Positions 17,727 to 26,500 of a stretch of DNA of 64,000 nucleotides are shown here, in pieces. The DNA is from Planctomycetota bacterium (lineage in GTDB: Bacteria; Planctomycetota; Planctomycetia; Pirellulales; UBA1268). Position 1 is the first letter of the stretch; every line of letters starts with the position of its first letter. A program made the translations under genes and the position numbers. Location of the stretch: contig QWOQ01000005.1 in assembly GCA_003669585.1 (NCBI GenBank), positions 392,502 to 456,501 of the forward strand, read 5' to 3'. Under the pieces are notes generated by a model. It ran no database searches, was not told where the DNA came from, and saw only the letters and a list, made by a program, of their open reading frames with translations.

Positions 17727-19259
17727 ATGACTGATTTATTTAACGGGCATTTATCGTTTCTTCACCACGCCCAAGAAATTGAGCGTCGCCTTTACACGTG
17801 GCTTCCACAGTCCCGTTTTTTTCCGGCAAAGTCTCGCCAGATAGACTCTCTCGACCTCATCGACCTGATTGAATTACCGCGCGATAAACATCTTTCTCAC
17901 GCTCATACAGATCGTTCTCACTGGTTTCTTGGCATCGTACGAGTTGTCTCTGGGGATGCGTCGTTCACGTTGACAGTGCCGTTCTCTTGCGAGAGCGGAT
18001 TTGATGACATTCACCCTCTCAAACAGAGCCTTCCACCCGAACTCGGTGCAAGCGACACAGGCAATGCCCCGGAGTTTTTCATTCGATTACTTCATCTTTT
18101 GAACTCGGGGGAATCAACTGGATTTCATGGGCGTCTTCTGGGAGTCACTCTCTCACGCGACTGCGAATCTTTTCGCTATACCGAAAGACCCTCTGGCGAC
18201 CGGGTGCATTCGCTGGCATCTGATACTTCAAATTCAACCGTTGCAATCGATAACCATTCTGTTCTTAAACTGATACGCACTGTGCATTATGGAATCCACC
18301 CCGAAATTGAAATCGGTCGTTTTCTCGTCGAACAAGTACCACGCTGGGAAGGTACACCCAAGCTACGAGGTTGGATTGAATATAGATCGTTCCTCTCTGA
18401 CAATGCGTCAGGTGTGGTTGCGGTATTGCATGACTTTCTTCCCCAGTGCGCAAGCGCGTGGGATTCGCTTGCCTTGCTTCTCGATCAGGAAATAAAGGGC
18501 GATTCCTATGCATTGCAGCATGCAAAGAATCTTGTCACCGCAATCGGGCATCTGACAGCATCGATGCATGAGGCACTCTCTTTCTTGAATAGCGGTGGTG
18601 AATTCGATTCGTCGCCTTGGTCGCAGAGTGATCGAGAGAAGCAGGCCGACGAATCGGTTCTCCAAGCTCAGAAAACTGTACGGTGCTTCGCGGATTATCT
18701 CGCCACCACTCAGCGCACAGATACATGGAGCGCCGACCAACTGCTTCTCCTCAGTGAGCGAATGCGAATAATCACTCTGCTTGGCAGTGTCCCTACACGC
18801 ATACGAATACACGGCGACTATCATCTCGGACAAGTTCTTGCCGGGGGTGAACGTGTTTATGTGATCGACTTTGAAGGGGAGCCAGCCCGTCGCCTTTGTG
18901 AACGCCGCGTTCCTTCAGTTGCCATGCGTGACGTAGCAGGCATGTGCCGTTCGTTTGATTACGCGATCGCGTGTCGAAATCGGCGTCACGCAGGCTCGTT
19001 GGATTCGGGCGATTGGAAAACGACAAGCACCATTTCGACCGACTGGCTAGTACAGATTTTTCTAGAAGCGTACGAATCGATTGCACAGCAACGTTCTTGG
19101 TGGATCAGCGTTCCCGAGGAGCGAAAGATACTTTTTGATTACTTTCTTCTTGATAAGGCATTCTACGAGTTGCAGTATGAGATGAACCATCGACCAGACT
19201 GGATCGGCGTTCCTCTCGGCGCCCTCCAAAAGATGGCTGGGGTTATGATCACACCCTGA
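17727..19259 (+). CDS. mak: maltokinase (phosphotransferase-fold)
   Basis: Phosphorylates maltose with ATP to maltose-1-phosphate, the GlgE substrate. The kinase fold is of the aminoglycoside-phosphotransferase type. Catalytic loop HGDYHLGQVL and metal-binding VIDFEGEP lie near residues 365-390, and the N-terminal cap begins WLPQSRFFPAKSR, typical of maltokinase. ATG 17727 is chosen over TTG 17721 because AAGGA at 17715-17719 then has a 7-nt spacer. It has 510 residues and stands alone; in many bacteria this domain is fused to TreS. Position after glgE supports the call. Confidence 0.88.
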   Translation: MTDLFNGHLSFLHHAQEIERRLYTWLPQSRFFPAKSRQIDSLDLIDLIELPRDKHLSHAHTDRSHWFLGIVRVVSGDASFTLTVPFSCESGFDDIHPLKQSLPPELGASDTGNAPEFFIRLLHLLNSGESTGFHGRLLGVTLSRDCESFRYTERPSGDRVHSLASDTSNSTVAIDNHSVLKLIRTVHYGIHPEIEIGRFLVEQVPRWEGTPKLRGWIEYRSFLSDNASGVVAVLHDFLPQCASAWDSLALLLDQEIKGDSYALQHAKNLVTAIGHLTASMHEALSFLNSGGEFDSSPWSQSDREKQADESVLQAQKTVRCFADYLATTQRTDTWSADQLLLLSERMRIITLLGSVPTRIRIHGDYHLGQVLAGGERVYVIDFEGEPARRLCERRVPSVAMRDVAGMCRSFDYAIACRNRRHAGSLDSGDWKTTSTISTDWLVQIFLEAYESIAQQRSWWISVPEERKILFDYFLLDKAFYELQYEMNHRPDWIGVPLGALQKMAGVMITP

Positions 19260-19366
19260 CAGAGCCTGCGACGTTCAGAGTCGTTCGGCGTTCAAAGCAG
19301 AAGGAGGAACTCTTTATTCTCTCGCAACCAAACGTTCCACGCTGGGCTCATGCTTTCGTAGGCGGC

Positions 19367-20197
19367 GTGCTCGGGATAATTATTTTTACACTGCTTGCTG
19401 CTTGTGCCGTATTTGATACGACTCATCCATGGTCAGACTGGACTCAAACCAGCGATCTGCGGCGCAGTGGATATTCCGAGCGAGTGCGATTGGATTGCTT
19501 GATTCGAACTCCTGCAAACACTTGGTCCAATCTCGCCTACATCGCTGTTGGTCTCTATTGCATCGTTCTGGTGCGAATTGATCTTGATCGAATCCCTCAC
19601 CCCAGCGATGGCTATCTTCTCGCAACACCTGTCTTTGGTGCATTTTTCGGATCCGGATGCATCCTTCTTGGAATTTGCAGTGGATTCTTTCATGCCTCGC
19701 TCACTCGAATTGCTCAACACGCAGATGTTTCCGCGATGTTCACGCCACTGCTTGTTTTGGTGGGCCTCAATTGTGGCCGATTATTTCCTAGCGTATCAAT
19801 TGGCACATCTCAGCGCCCCATTGCAACATGGCCACTCTGGATAATGCTTGTCGTAATCACAAACATTTTACTCTGCATTTACAAATGGTCTTTTTCATCG
19901 AGAACCGTTCTTGAAATCCTGATCTTGCTTATCGGTGGGTTTGGATTTCTTGACTTTATCCGGCAGGATTTTCGATTCCGGATCAGCGTTTTCATGAAGA
20001 TTCGCTGGCTGGTTGTTTCTGGACTGCTGTTGGCCGTAGCAGTTGTCTGTCGACAACTCGATGTGGCACGTCGCTTTACCAATCCCGACTCCCTTATTCA
20101 GGGTCATGCACTGTGGCATCTGTTCACAGCCATGGCCCTTGCGTCGATGTACTGGTATTACCGCCATGAAGAACGCCTTTCTTCAGACTCCGTTTGA
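19367..20197 (+). CDS. ceramidase-like (CREST superfamily) integral membrane protein
   Basis: A seven-helix-type membrane protein resembling alkaline ceramidase/PAQR hydrolases. Visible: an early polar region with CLIRTPANTWSNLAYIAVG, the Ser-His-Asp signature SGFFHASLTRIAQHADV, several hydrophobic helices, and a C-terminal HALWHLFTAMAL with the paired histidines of the zinc site. The hydrolase role (amide bond of ceramide or another lipid) is inferred. The first standard start is GTG 19367, but AAGGAGGAA at 19301-19309 precedes an ATT (19316) and no ATG, GTG or TTG lies in frame between, so the real start may be upstream. It is 107 bp after maltokinase. Confidence 0.65.
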   Translation: MLGIIIFTLLAACAVFDTTHPWSDWTQTSDLRRSGYSERVRLDCLIRTPANTWSNLAYIAVGLYCIVLVRIDLDRIPHPSDGYLLATPVFGAFFGSGCILLGICSGFFHASLTRIAQHADVSAMFTPLLVLVGLNCGRLFPSVSIGTSQRPIATWPLWIMLVVITNILLCIYKWSFSSRTVLEILILLIGGFGFLDFIRQDFRFRISVFMKIRWLVVSGLLLAVAVVCRQLDVARRFTNPDSLIQGHALWHLFTAMALASMYWYYRHEERLSSDSV

Positions 20198-20291
20198 GCG
20201 GGGAAAACGTGTTTCTACATCATCCTTATGATTGTTGCGGTACCATCTTCTTTTACTTTTAATTGGATACGGTTGTGAGAGAACACTTGAC

Positions 20292-21203
20292 ATGAACATC
20301 CCACGAAGACGGATGCTTGCGGGATCACTGGCGACTGGAATGCTTGCAGGCGGTTCCATTGCCGCTGCATCGGAACACATGCTTGTGATCGACACACACG
20401 TCCATTGTTTTGCTGGAACTTCAAGTAGTGCATTTCCATATCATCCACAAGCACCATACCGACCAGTCGCACCCACTCCACCCGAGTTGCTTCTCACACG
20501 AATGGACGAGGCCGGGGTCGATCGAGCGTGCGTAGTTCAACCCGAACCGTATCACGATGATCATCGATATCTCGAACACTGCCTGCAGATTGGGGATGGA
20601 CGCCTTAAAGGAACTTGTCTTTTTTTTGCTTCGCAGGAAACCTCGCAACAGACTCTTCGAGAACTTGTAAATCGAAACTCTGGAAACATTGTGGCACTTC
20701 GAGTTCATGCCTATGCGCCAGAACGACTGCCGCCATTTGAAGCAACATCGCTGCGAGATTTGTGGCGGACTGCAGCCGACCTGAATCTCGCAATTCAGCT
20801 TCATTTTGAACCTCGGTATGCGCCATTTTTCGAACCACTCATTCGGATGTTTTCAAAAACAACAGTAGTCATTGATCATCTCGGCCGACCTTTGCAGGGC
20901 ACGCCAGCAGAGCACGCGGTGGTCGTTGGATGGGCAGATTTTCCAAACACTATTATGAAGATCTCTTCGTTGAGCGATTCCAGTCAATACCCGCATCGGG
21001 ATCTCGCACCGATTGTGAAGGATCTTTCGCTGGCCTACGGATCATCAAGGCTGATCTACGGCGGCGGATTCGATGAGCACGCCAGCGGCATCTCCTACCG
21101 CGGTACTCGTGAGCGAATCGCCTCAATGCTTGAATATTTCACGCCGGAAGAGCAAGCACAGATTTTCGGTGGCAATGCAGCAAAACTCTTCAGATTTTTA
21201 TAA
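20292..21203 (+). CDS. amidohydrolase family (amidohydrolase_2) protein with Tat-like leader
   Basis: A metal-dependent TIM-barrel hydrolase or decarboxylase exported by Tat. The leader is IPRRRMLAGSLATG, then LVIDTHVHCF gives the first metal ligands. The barrel continues with RMDEAGVDRACVVQP, IQLHFE, VVIDHLGRP and a C-terminal IYGGGFDEH where most relatives have a GSD/P motif. Start ATG 20292 places the twin-arginine near the N terminus; the frame open from 20232 would bury it. 303 residues. The substrate is unknown. It converges on the aquaporin gene, 41 bp away. Confidence 0.82.
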   Translation: MNIPRRRMLAGSLATGMLAGGSIAAASEHMLVIDTHVHCFAGTSSSAFPYHPQAPYRPVAPTPPELLLTRMDEAGVDRACVVQPEPYHDDHRYLEHCLQIGDGRLKGTCLFFASQETSQQTLRELVNRNSGNIVALRVHAYAPERLPPFEATSLRDLWRTAADLNLAIQLHFEPRYAPFFEPLIRMFSKTTVVIDHLGRPLQGTPAEHAVVVGWADFPNTIMKISSLSDSSQYPHRDLAPIVKDLSLAYGSSRLIYGGGFDEHASGISYRGTRERIASMLEYFTPEEQAQIFGGNAAKLFRFL

Positions 21204-21244
21204 CGATTGAATCTGATTCATTGACTGCGTGCTTCCATCGACGT

Positions 21245-21904
21245 TCATGACGAGTGACTCTCGCGAAGTCCACTGGCAATAAGTACGCCCAGAAGTGAAC
21301 CCAGAATGGGTGCGGTCAGATAAATCCATACCTCTCCCATATGGCCGCTGAAAAGTGCCGGCGCCAACGATCTCGCTGGGTTCATCGATGCCCCAGATAT
21401 CGGGCCTGCAAAAAGCGCCTCCAGTCCAATCAATGATCCAACTGCTACTCCGGCAGTAATGCCTCGCTCTTTCGGTCCACTGGAAACTCGAAGTACGACA
21501 ACCATCAACATCATGGTCAGCACAACCTCAAGAACAAACGACTGAAGTGGCACGCCGGATGGAAATGTTGATCCGAGCGATTCATGAAACGGAAATAAAT
21601 TCCGCAGGAGCATGCTTGCGAGACAGGCCCCGGTCAGCTGCGCAAGAATATAGGGAATCACGAAACTGCGTTCGAGTCGGCCTGAAGCAAAAAAGCCAAT
21701 CGTTACGGCAGGATTAAGATGCGCACCTGAAATATCGCCAACAGCATAGATCATCGTCAGCACAATGAGGCCAAACGTCATTGCAATGCCGACATGCGTC
21801 ACCGTCCCACCGTGTATGTCGTTCACGATGATGGCGGCAGTACCTGCAAAAACGAGACAGAATGTTCCAAAACACTCTGCAAGATATTTGTTCCAATTGT
21901 TCAT
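21245..21904 (-). CDS. aquaporin (MIP family channel)
   Basis: A water or small-solute channel with six transmembrane helices. Both pore motifs are intact: SGAHLNPAVT (Asn64) and SGASMNPARS (Asn175, selectivity-filter Arg178). 219 residues, AqpZ-like in size, lacking the extra length of glycerol facilitators, which favours water. It lies last on the minus strand after the macroglobulin-like, lipoprotein and protease genes, 41 bp after the protease stop, so it may be co-transcribed with them. Confidence 0.92.
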   Translation of the reverse strand: MNNWNKYLAECFGTFCLVFAGTAAIIVNDIHGGTVTHVGIAMTFGLIVLTMIYAVGDISGAHLNPAVTIGFFASGRLERSFVIPYILAQLTGACLASMLLRNLFPFHESLGSTFPSGVPLQSFVLEVVLTMMLMVVVLRVSSGPKERGITAGVAVGSLIGLEALFAGPISGASMNPARSLAPALFSGHMGEVWIYLTAPILGSLLGVLIASGLRESHSS

Positions 21905-21945
21905 GACGCGGGGTTCTTCTATGAGTTGTCAATTTGACTGCAGCG

Positions 21946-22809
21946 TTACAAAGCCTTTACAGGCAGCAGATCAATCGTCTCTCGAATAACTGACGCAGGA
22001 ACAACAATGGCAAGTCCTAGCGGTGTATGCGTTGTACGTTCCTCGAAGGGCAGCGACATTCGATCTGTCTGCCGCTGCATTCCGGTCACCAAGCCAACTA
22101 CGGTCAATTGATTTTCGTTACACAACACAACCGGAGCACCACTGTCACCGCCGAACGTATTGACGTCGACGAGCACCATACCGCCCGATGCTCGCGGCGA
22201 CGCTGGCGTCGCAAGACTTCCTCGTCGAAGGACTGGAAAGCCAAATGCATCGGCCTCGAGTTTTGCAGGATAGCAGGGAATCCAAACATCCTTTCCCAGT
22301 CCCGATGGTGGCTTGGGCGTTTTTGATGCCTCGGGAATTTGATCCAAACGAAATGGTCGTACGACAACACCTTCCGGAAGCGTGACCACAACAACAGCGA
22401 CATCCTGCACAGGGTGCCGCTTCCAGGTGAGAGCATCACTTTTCCCAATGTCGAATGGCTCTTCGACTCGACTCACAACTTTATCCGAGGTCTCTTTTCG
22501 CAAAATCATCCTGCATTCGGCTCCATCACCGTCGGAATATGCATGCGCCGCAGTGACGAGGACCAGGCTTCTCGAGGGAGGGCTCTCGGTTTCTCGAGAC
22601 ACAAAAAAAGCAGTTGCTGACTGCTTGCCAACTGTGATTCGACAGACGGCGTTGCTGGCGCCCTCCAATAAATCCTCCAAGGACTCAGATGAAGCAGTTT
22701 GATCAGCCGCAGAAACCCTACCGATCGAGATCCCCAATACGATGCCGACAAATATTGTGAACAATAACTGCGTCATACGTTGAAAGAAATGATCTGTAGC
22801 AATAATCAC
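21946..22809 (-). CDS. secreted trypsin-like serine protease
   Basis: An S1-fold protease with a hydrophobic leader ending near VSAADQ. The catalytic triad is complete, numbering from GTG 22809: His89 in VTAAHA, Asp136 in QDVAVV and Ser223 in GGDSGAPV. 287 residues and no PDZ domain, so not a DegP/HtrA type. GTG 22809 overlaps the lipoprotein stop (GTGA, 22806-22809), indicating translational coupling; ATG 22776 would give a shorter, cleaner signal peptide. Coupling to the lipoprotein and proximity to a macroglobulin-like gene suggest envelope protein processing (inferred). Confidence 0.82.
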   Translation of the reverse strand: MIIATDHFFQRMTQLLFTIFVGIVLGISIGRVSAADQTASSESLEDLLEGASNAVCRITVGKQSATAFFVSRETESPPSRSLVLVTAAHAYSDGDGAECRMILRKETSDKVVSRVEEPFDIGKSDALTWKRHPVQDVAVVVVTLPEGVVVRPFRLDQIPEASKTPKPPSGLGKDVWIPCYPAKLEADAFGFPVLRRGSLATPASPRASGGMVLVDVNTFGGDSGAPVVLCNENQLTVVGLVTGMQRQTDRMSLPFEERTTHTPLGLAIVVPASVIRETIDLLPVKAL

Positions 22810-23294
22810 AGGCCGCTGGCTCCGGTCGTTTCCTTCTGTCGCTGCTCTTTCTTGGCTGGAAATTCTACGACAACGAGTTTTTTTCCTTTTTCGTCGTAAG
22901 CATATTCTTGATAGTAAGGCAGCATCGCAAGGCTCGTTCCGTCGGGTTGGTCCTTCTTTATAATTTTCAACATGAACTCGTCGTACGACTTTGGAAACTC
23001 TCCAAATTCGGCCTGATACAGATTCATCGCCTGTGTCACGGCAAGAATTCCGATTTCTCCGACGCTGGTACTGTAGGCTTCGGAAACAACTTCCAGACCT
23101 TGCCCTGTGATTCTCAGTTCCGAAACAACACCACCGTTCTCAAGCGCATCGGAAAGCTTGAGAACATTTTGTGTCGTCTTTCGAATCGTCTGCCGCGTTT
23201 CCACCGTTTTTTGCTTTGGTGCAGGCGAGTCGCAACCGAGAAGCGGCATGAACGCTACAACTGCGATTCTTAAAAAGAATTGACTGTCTGACAT
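22806..23294 (-). CDS. lipoprotein of unknown function
   Basis: A 162-residue lipoprotein with signal peptide and lipobox MPLLGC (Cys21). The mature part has a helical stretch (TRQTIRKTTQNVLKLSDAL), then IGILAVTQAMNLYQAEFGEFPKSYDEF, which resembles the alpha-helix plus loop seen in pilin/GspG-like pseudopilin C-terminal domains (residues spaced like YxxxxGxYP). It ends YDEKGKKLVVVEFP and a charged tail. No pilin leader is present, so it is not a pilin. It is coupled to the downstream protease by a GTGA overlap and lies 219 bp after the macroglobulin-like gene. Function unknown. Confidence 0.7.
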   Translation of the reverse strand: MSDSQFFLRIAVVAFMPLLGCDSPAPKQKTVETRQTIRKTTQNVLKLSDALENGGVVSELRITGQGLEVVSEAYSTSVGEIGILAVTQAMNLYQAEFGEFPKSYDEFMLKIIKKDQPDGTSLAMLPYYQEYAYDEKGKKLVVVEFPAKKEQRQKETTGASGL

Positions 23295-23513
23295 AAATTT
23301 GGACTCCGAATGTATTTAAGGCTGGTTAAGGCATTGGCTCGATGTGCTCGAGAACATTTTTATCATTCTGCTGGAAACCGATCTCGCAAACATAAACCTT
23401 ATGCGTTTCTCCTGAAAATCAGCATTTCATTTCACTCATCACTTGGAAGGGTATCTTCGCACAGCTGTATCATTGTATTGAACAGGCATTGCAACTCCTT
23501 CGACTATCGTCGC

Positions 23514-26500
23514 CTATCGAATTGGAGGCAATGCCTCTCGTACGCTGGCTCCATCGGTTTCGCTGAGAACAAGGATTGAGAATTTATTGGCTGAATCAAG
23601 ATCATCGGTACTCAGTGTAGCGTAATCGAAACGACCTCGGTGATCGGTGTATCCATCCTTATAAAATTTAATATCACCGGAATCCATTTTGGCATAAACC
23701 TTCACATACGCTTTTGAAATCGGCAAACCTGTTTTTTGCTGCGTTACTTTGATCTGTCCATAATTTTCGATTCCTTGCACCAGAAGGCTGCTCGAGTAAT
23801 ACGCCACTGAACGGGATAGGCCACCGCCAGTGACTTCAACAAGAATGTTCTTGTTTCTAAATTCCTTTGGCAGTGGGATTCGATCTGTTCGCTGGTCTGG
23901 CGCAAGATCGACCGATAAACTCTGGTTCGGTTGAATCGAACTGAACTGCCCTCCAAATGTTCCCGCAAAAGGATTTCGGCTGAAAAGCAACTCGACATCC
24001 ATTTCGTAGAAATGAACGACTACGTTTTCTAAGTTTCGGTGTTCAAGCACGATCTCTTCTGAGTCGATCTTGAATTCGATTGATGGCGAAGACGCTGCAA
24101 GGTTTGCCTGCTGCTGATTGCGATCGTGTGGATCAGCGTTGTTCATTTCGTTTCCGGCAGCTTCATCAAGAGTCAGGATGATTGCTGCAAAGACATTCCT
24201 CCAACGATCCACGGGGTAGTCGACGTATCGCAGCGCGATCGCCCTGGCTTGGGCGTGTTGATCCGAGAAGAAGTGAAGGTATGCGTTGCAGTAGTCGTAC
24301 TGCAATTTTGTTGTTACTTCTTCTGGTCGCACTCGCGAAAACATCGCCAACGATTCTTCCACCCTGTCCTGCAGTAAAAAATAGTAAACCACTGCCAATC
24401 GATCGTCATTCGAGAGGCTACGAGTTCGGCACAACTGCGACAAAAAGTCATGATACTGCGCATGAAATCGGTCATTTACAATCTGCCGACGCAACCCTAG
24501 CGAATGAGCTCTGGCGTTGGCGAGTGGCTTGTATTCCAAGTGCTCAAACGTTCCTCGAACCACAGGATCGATCGATATAAGATCGCTTGAAAGTCGTCCG
24601 CCGCACTGCAATACAAAACTATCTGAATGCTGCAGATATTCGCGTATGGCCTCTGGCTGATTATGAAAAATGCTATACGACCAGAGTGTGTCCGAATAGG
24701 TATGACGACGTGCCAAACGCGATGTTACGGATAGAAACATCTCTGGCTCGCGCATACGCCAGGCAATTCGATCGAATTGAATCTCTTTCACATTATGGGC
24801 GTCAATAAATTGAATAACTTCTTCGTCCGTTCCGTTTTGCGAAATGTAGTCCCACGATTGGATATCGAGTTTTGTGGGTTTCTCAACAACGTTCAGTTCA
24901 ACAGAATCGACCATTGCCACAATTTTTTCATTCTTCGCCACGTGCACCGGGTAGTGTGAAAATCTTCCTGCGACTGGAAAATAAAAATGATATTCGATTG
25001 ATTTCGTGTGGTACGGCTCAAGCGACACATGTTCGGTACGGGTTTGCTGACTGGTGAGCACCGGCACTGCGCCGGTTGGAATTTGAAGAAGCAAAGAAAT
25101 ATCCTGCCTCGCAGATGTTGGATTTGTGACAACCACCTGGCATCCGTAGACCGCATGCGTAAGAAATTCATCGGTAACGAACTTGTCCACAGGTTTTCCG
25201 TTGACCAATGACTGTCGATCGCTGTGGCGAAAAAAGTTTTGACTGACAAGAATTCCTTCAGGCTTTTTTTGCACGTCGGAAACTTTGATTTCCTCGTGAA
25301 AAATTACCATTGGGCCTGCCGGATCGAGCGTCATCTGCCCCTCGGCAAACTCTGTCTTGTGTTGCGGGGACTCAAATGGCAAATCAAGCACCCCAAGAGC
25401 CAGAATCATTTCGGAAAAGTTACTCGATGCAGTTGCAAAATTACTTGACTGAAACGGAATATTTCGATCACGCTTCGCGTAGTCCCTCCAGAATGCACCT
25501 ACTTTCACTCGTTCTGCTGATTGCTCTGCTCTTGAAAGATGATAATAGTTGTTTTCTGCCCATTCTTTCGTCTGTTCGATCTCTCGATATAACTGTCGTA
25601 CTGAATCAGACGCATTCTTTGTTTCAAAAAAGAGCGCCTGTTCTTTTTGTTTTTCACTAACATTTTCCGCTTTGGCTTTGTCGACAGATCCACCTGCCTT
25701 GCGTGACAGGCTTCGACGAAGTTCCGATCCAAAATTACTTTTTTCTGCCTGTTTTCCAAGTGCCATCGAACCATCTTGTTCATCACTGCGATTGTCTCGC
25801 GCGAGCCGATCGGACATATCTATACGATCTCTCTCCGACTTTTTTCCCGATGCTGGCTCCTGAAATCGACCTGATGCTTCACCTAGCTTTTCACTCTGCA
25901 GCAATTCTCTTTCGGGTGGCATTTCACCGCCCATCCCGCCACGAAAATCACCAACTCCATTGCTTTCCCCTGCTAGGAGGCCAAAGGTGTCGGATGTATT
26001 TAACGCGCTCCCTCGCACGGCAGTGTCAAAAAGATGAATCATCCTGTCAATATTTTCCGGAATCATCGCCAATCGATCCTCTACATGCCGCAGTGTATGA
26101 GGAATTTCTCCATCAATGCGCTCGGACAGCAACACCTGCTCGAAGGTGTTAAGTTGGGCATACTTCCACGATTCCACAAAAAGAGTCAGATCTTCGCCGA
26201 GTAAGTACCAGTCCAGAAATGTTTTGTCTTTTTTATTGAGCAGAGACGGAAAGACAACGTTTTGAAAAAAAGGAATGTCCTTCCGCGCTAGAAAGAAATT
26301 CAATTCATGACAGGCGTACTTCGAGTATAGAACCTTCTTTTCAACAGTATCCAGCTTTGGCCATCGCATTAAGAATTCAAATTGTGCGAGAGACGGATCT
26401 CCACTGAGAGTTGAAAAAAGTCCATAGACTTTCGGGAGACTGTCGTAGACTTCAAAACGACTCGCTGCGATGTCCGAGAGTATGAATGGCTTGCCAACAT

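Noticed and set aside
22806-23294. Lipoprotein as a type II secretion pseudopilin
   Set aside because: The Tyr/Gly/Pro helix-loop is reminiscent of GspG, but it has a lipobox leader and no prepilin peptidase site.
25500-26000. Gly/Met-rich and charged stretch of the giant protein as a separate gene
   Set aside because: The frame is continuous on both sides; it reads as a disordered linker.
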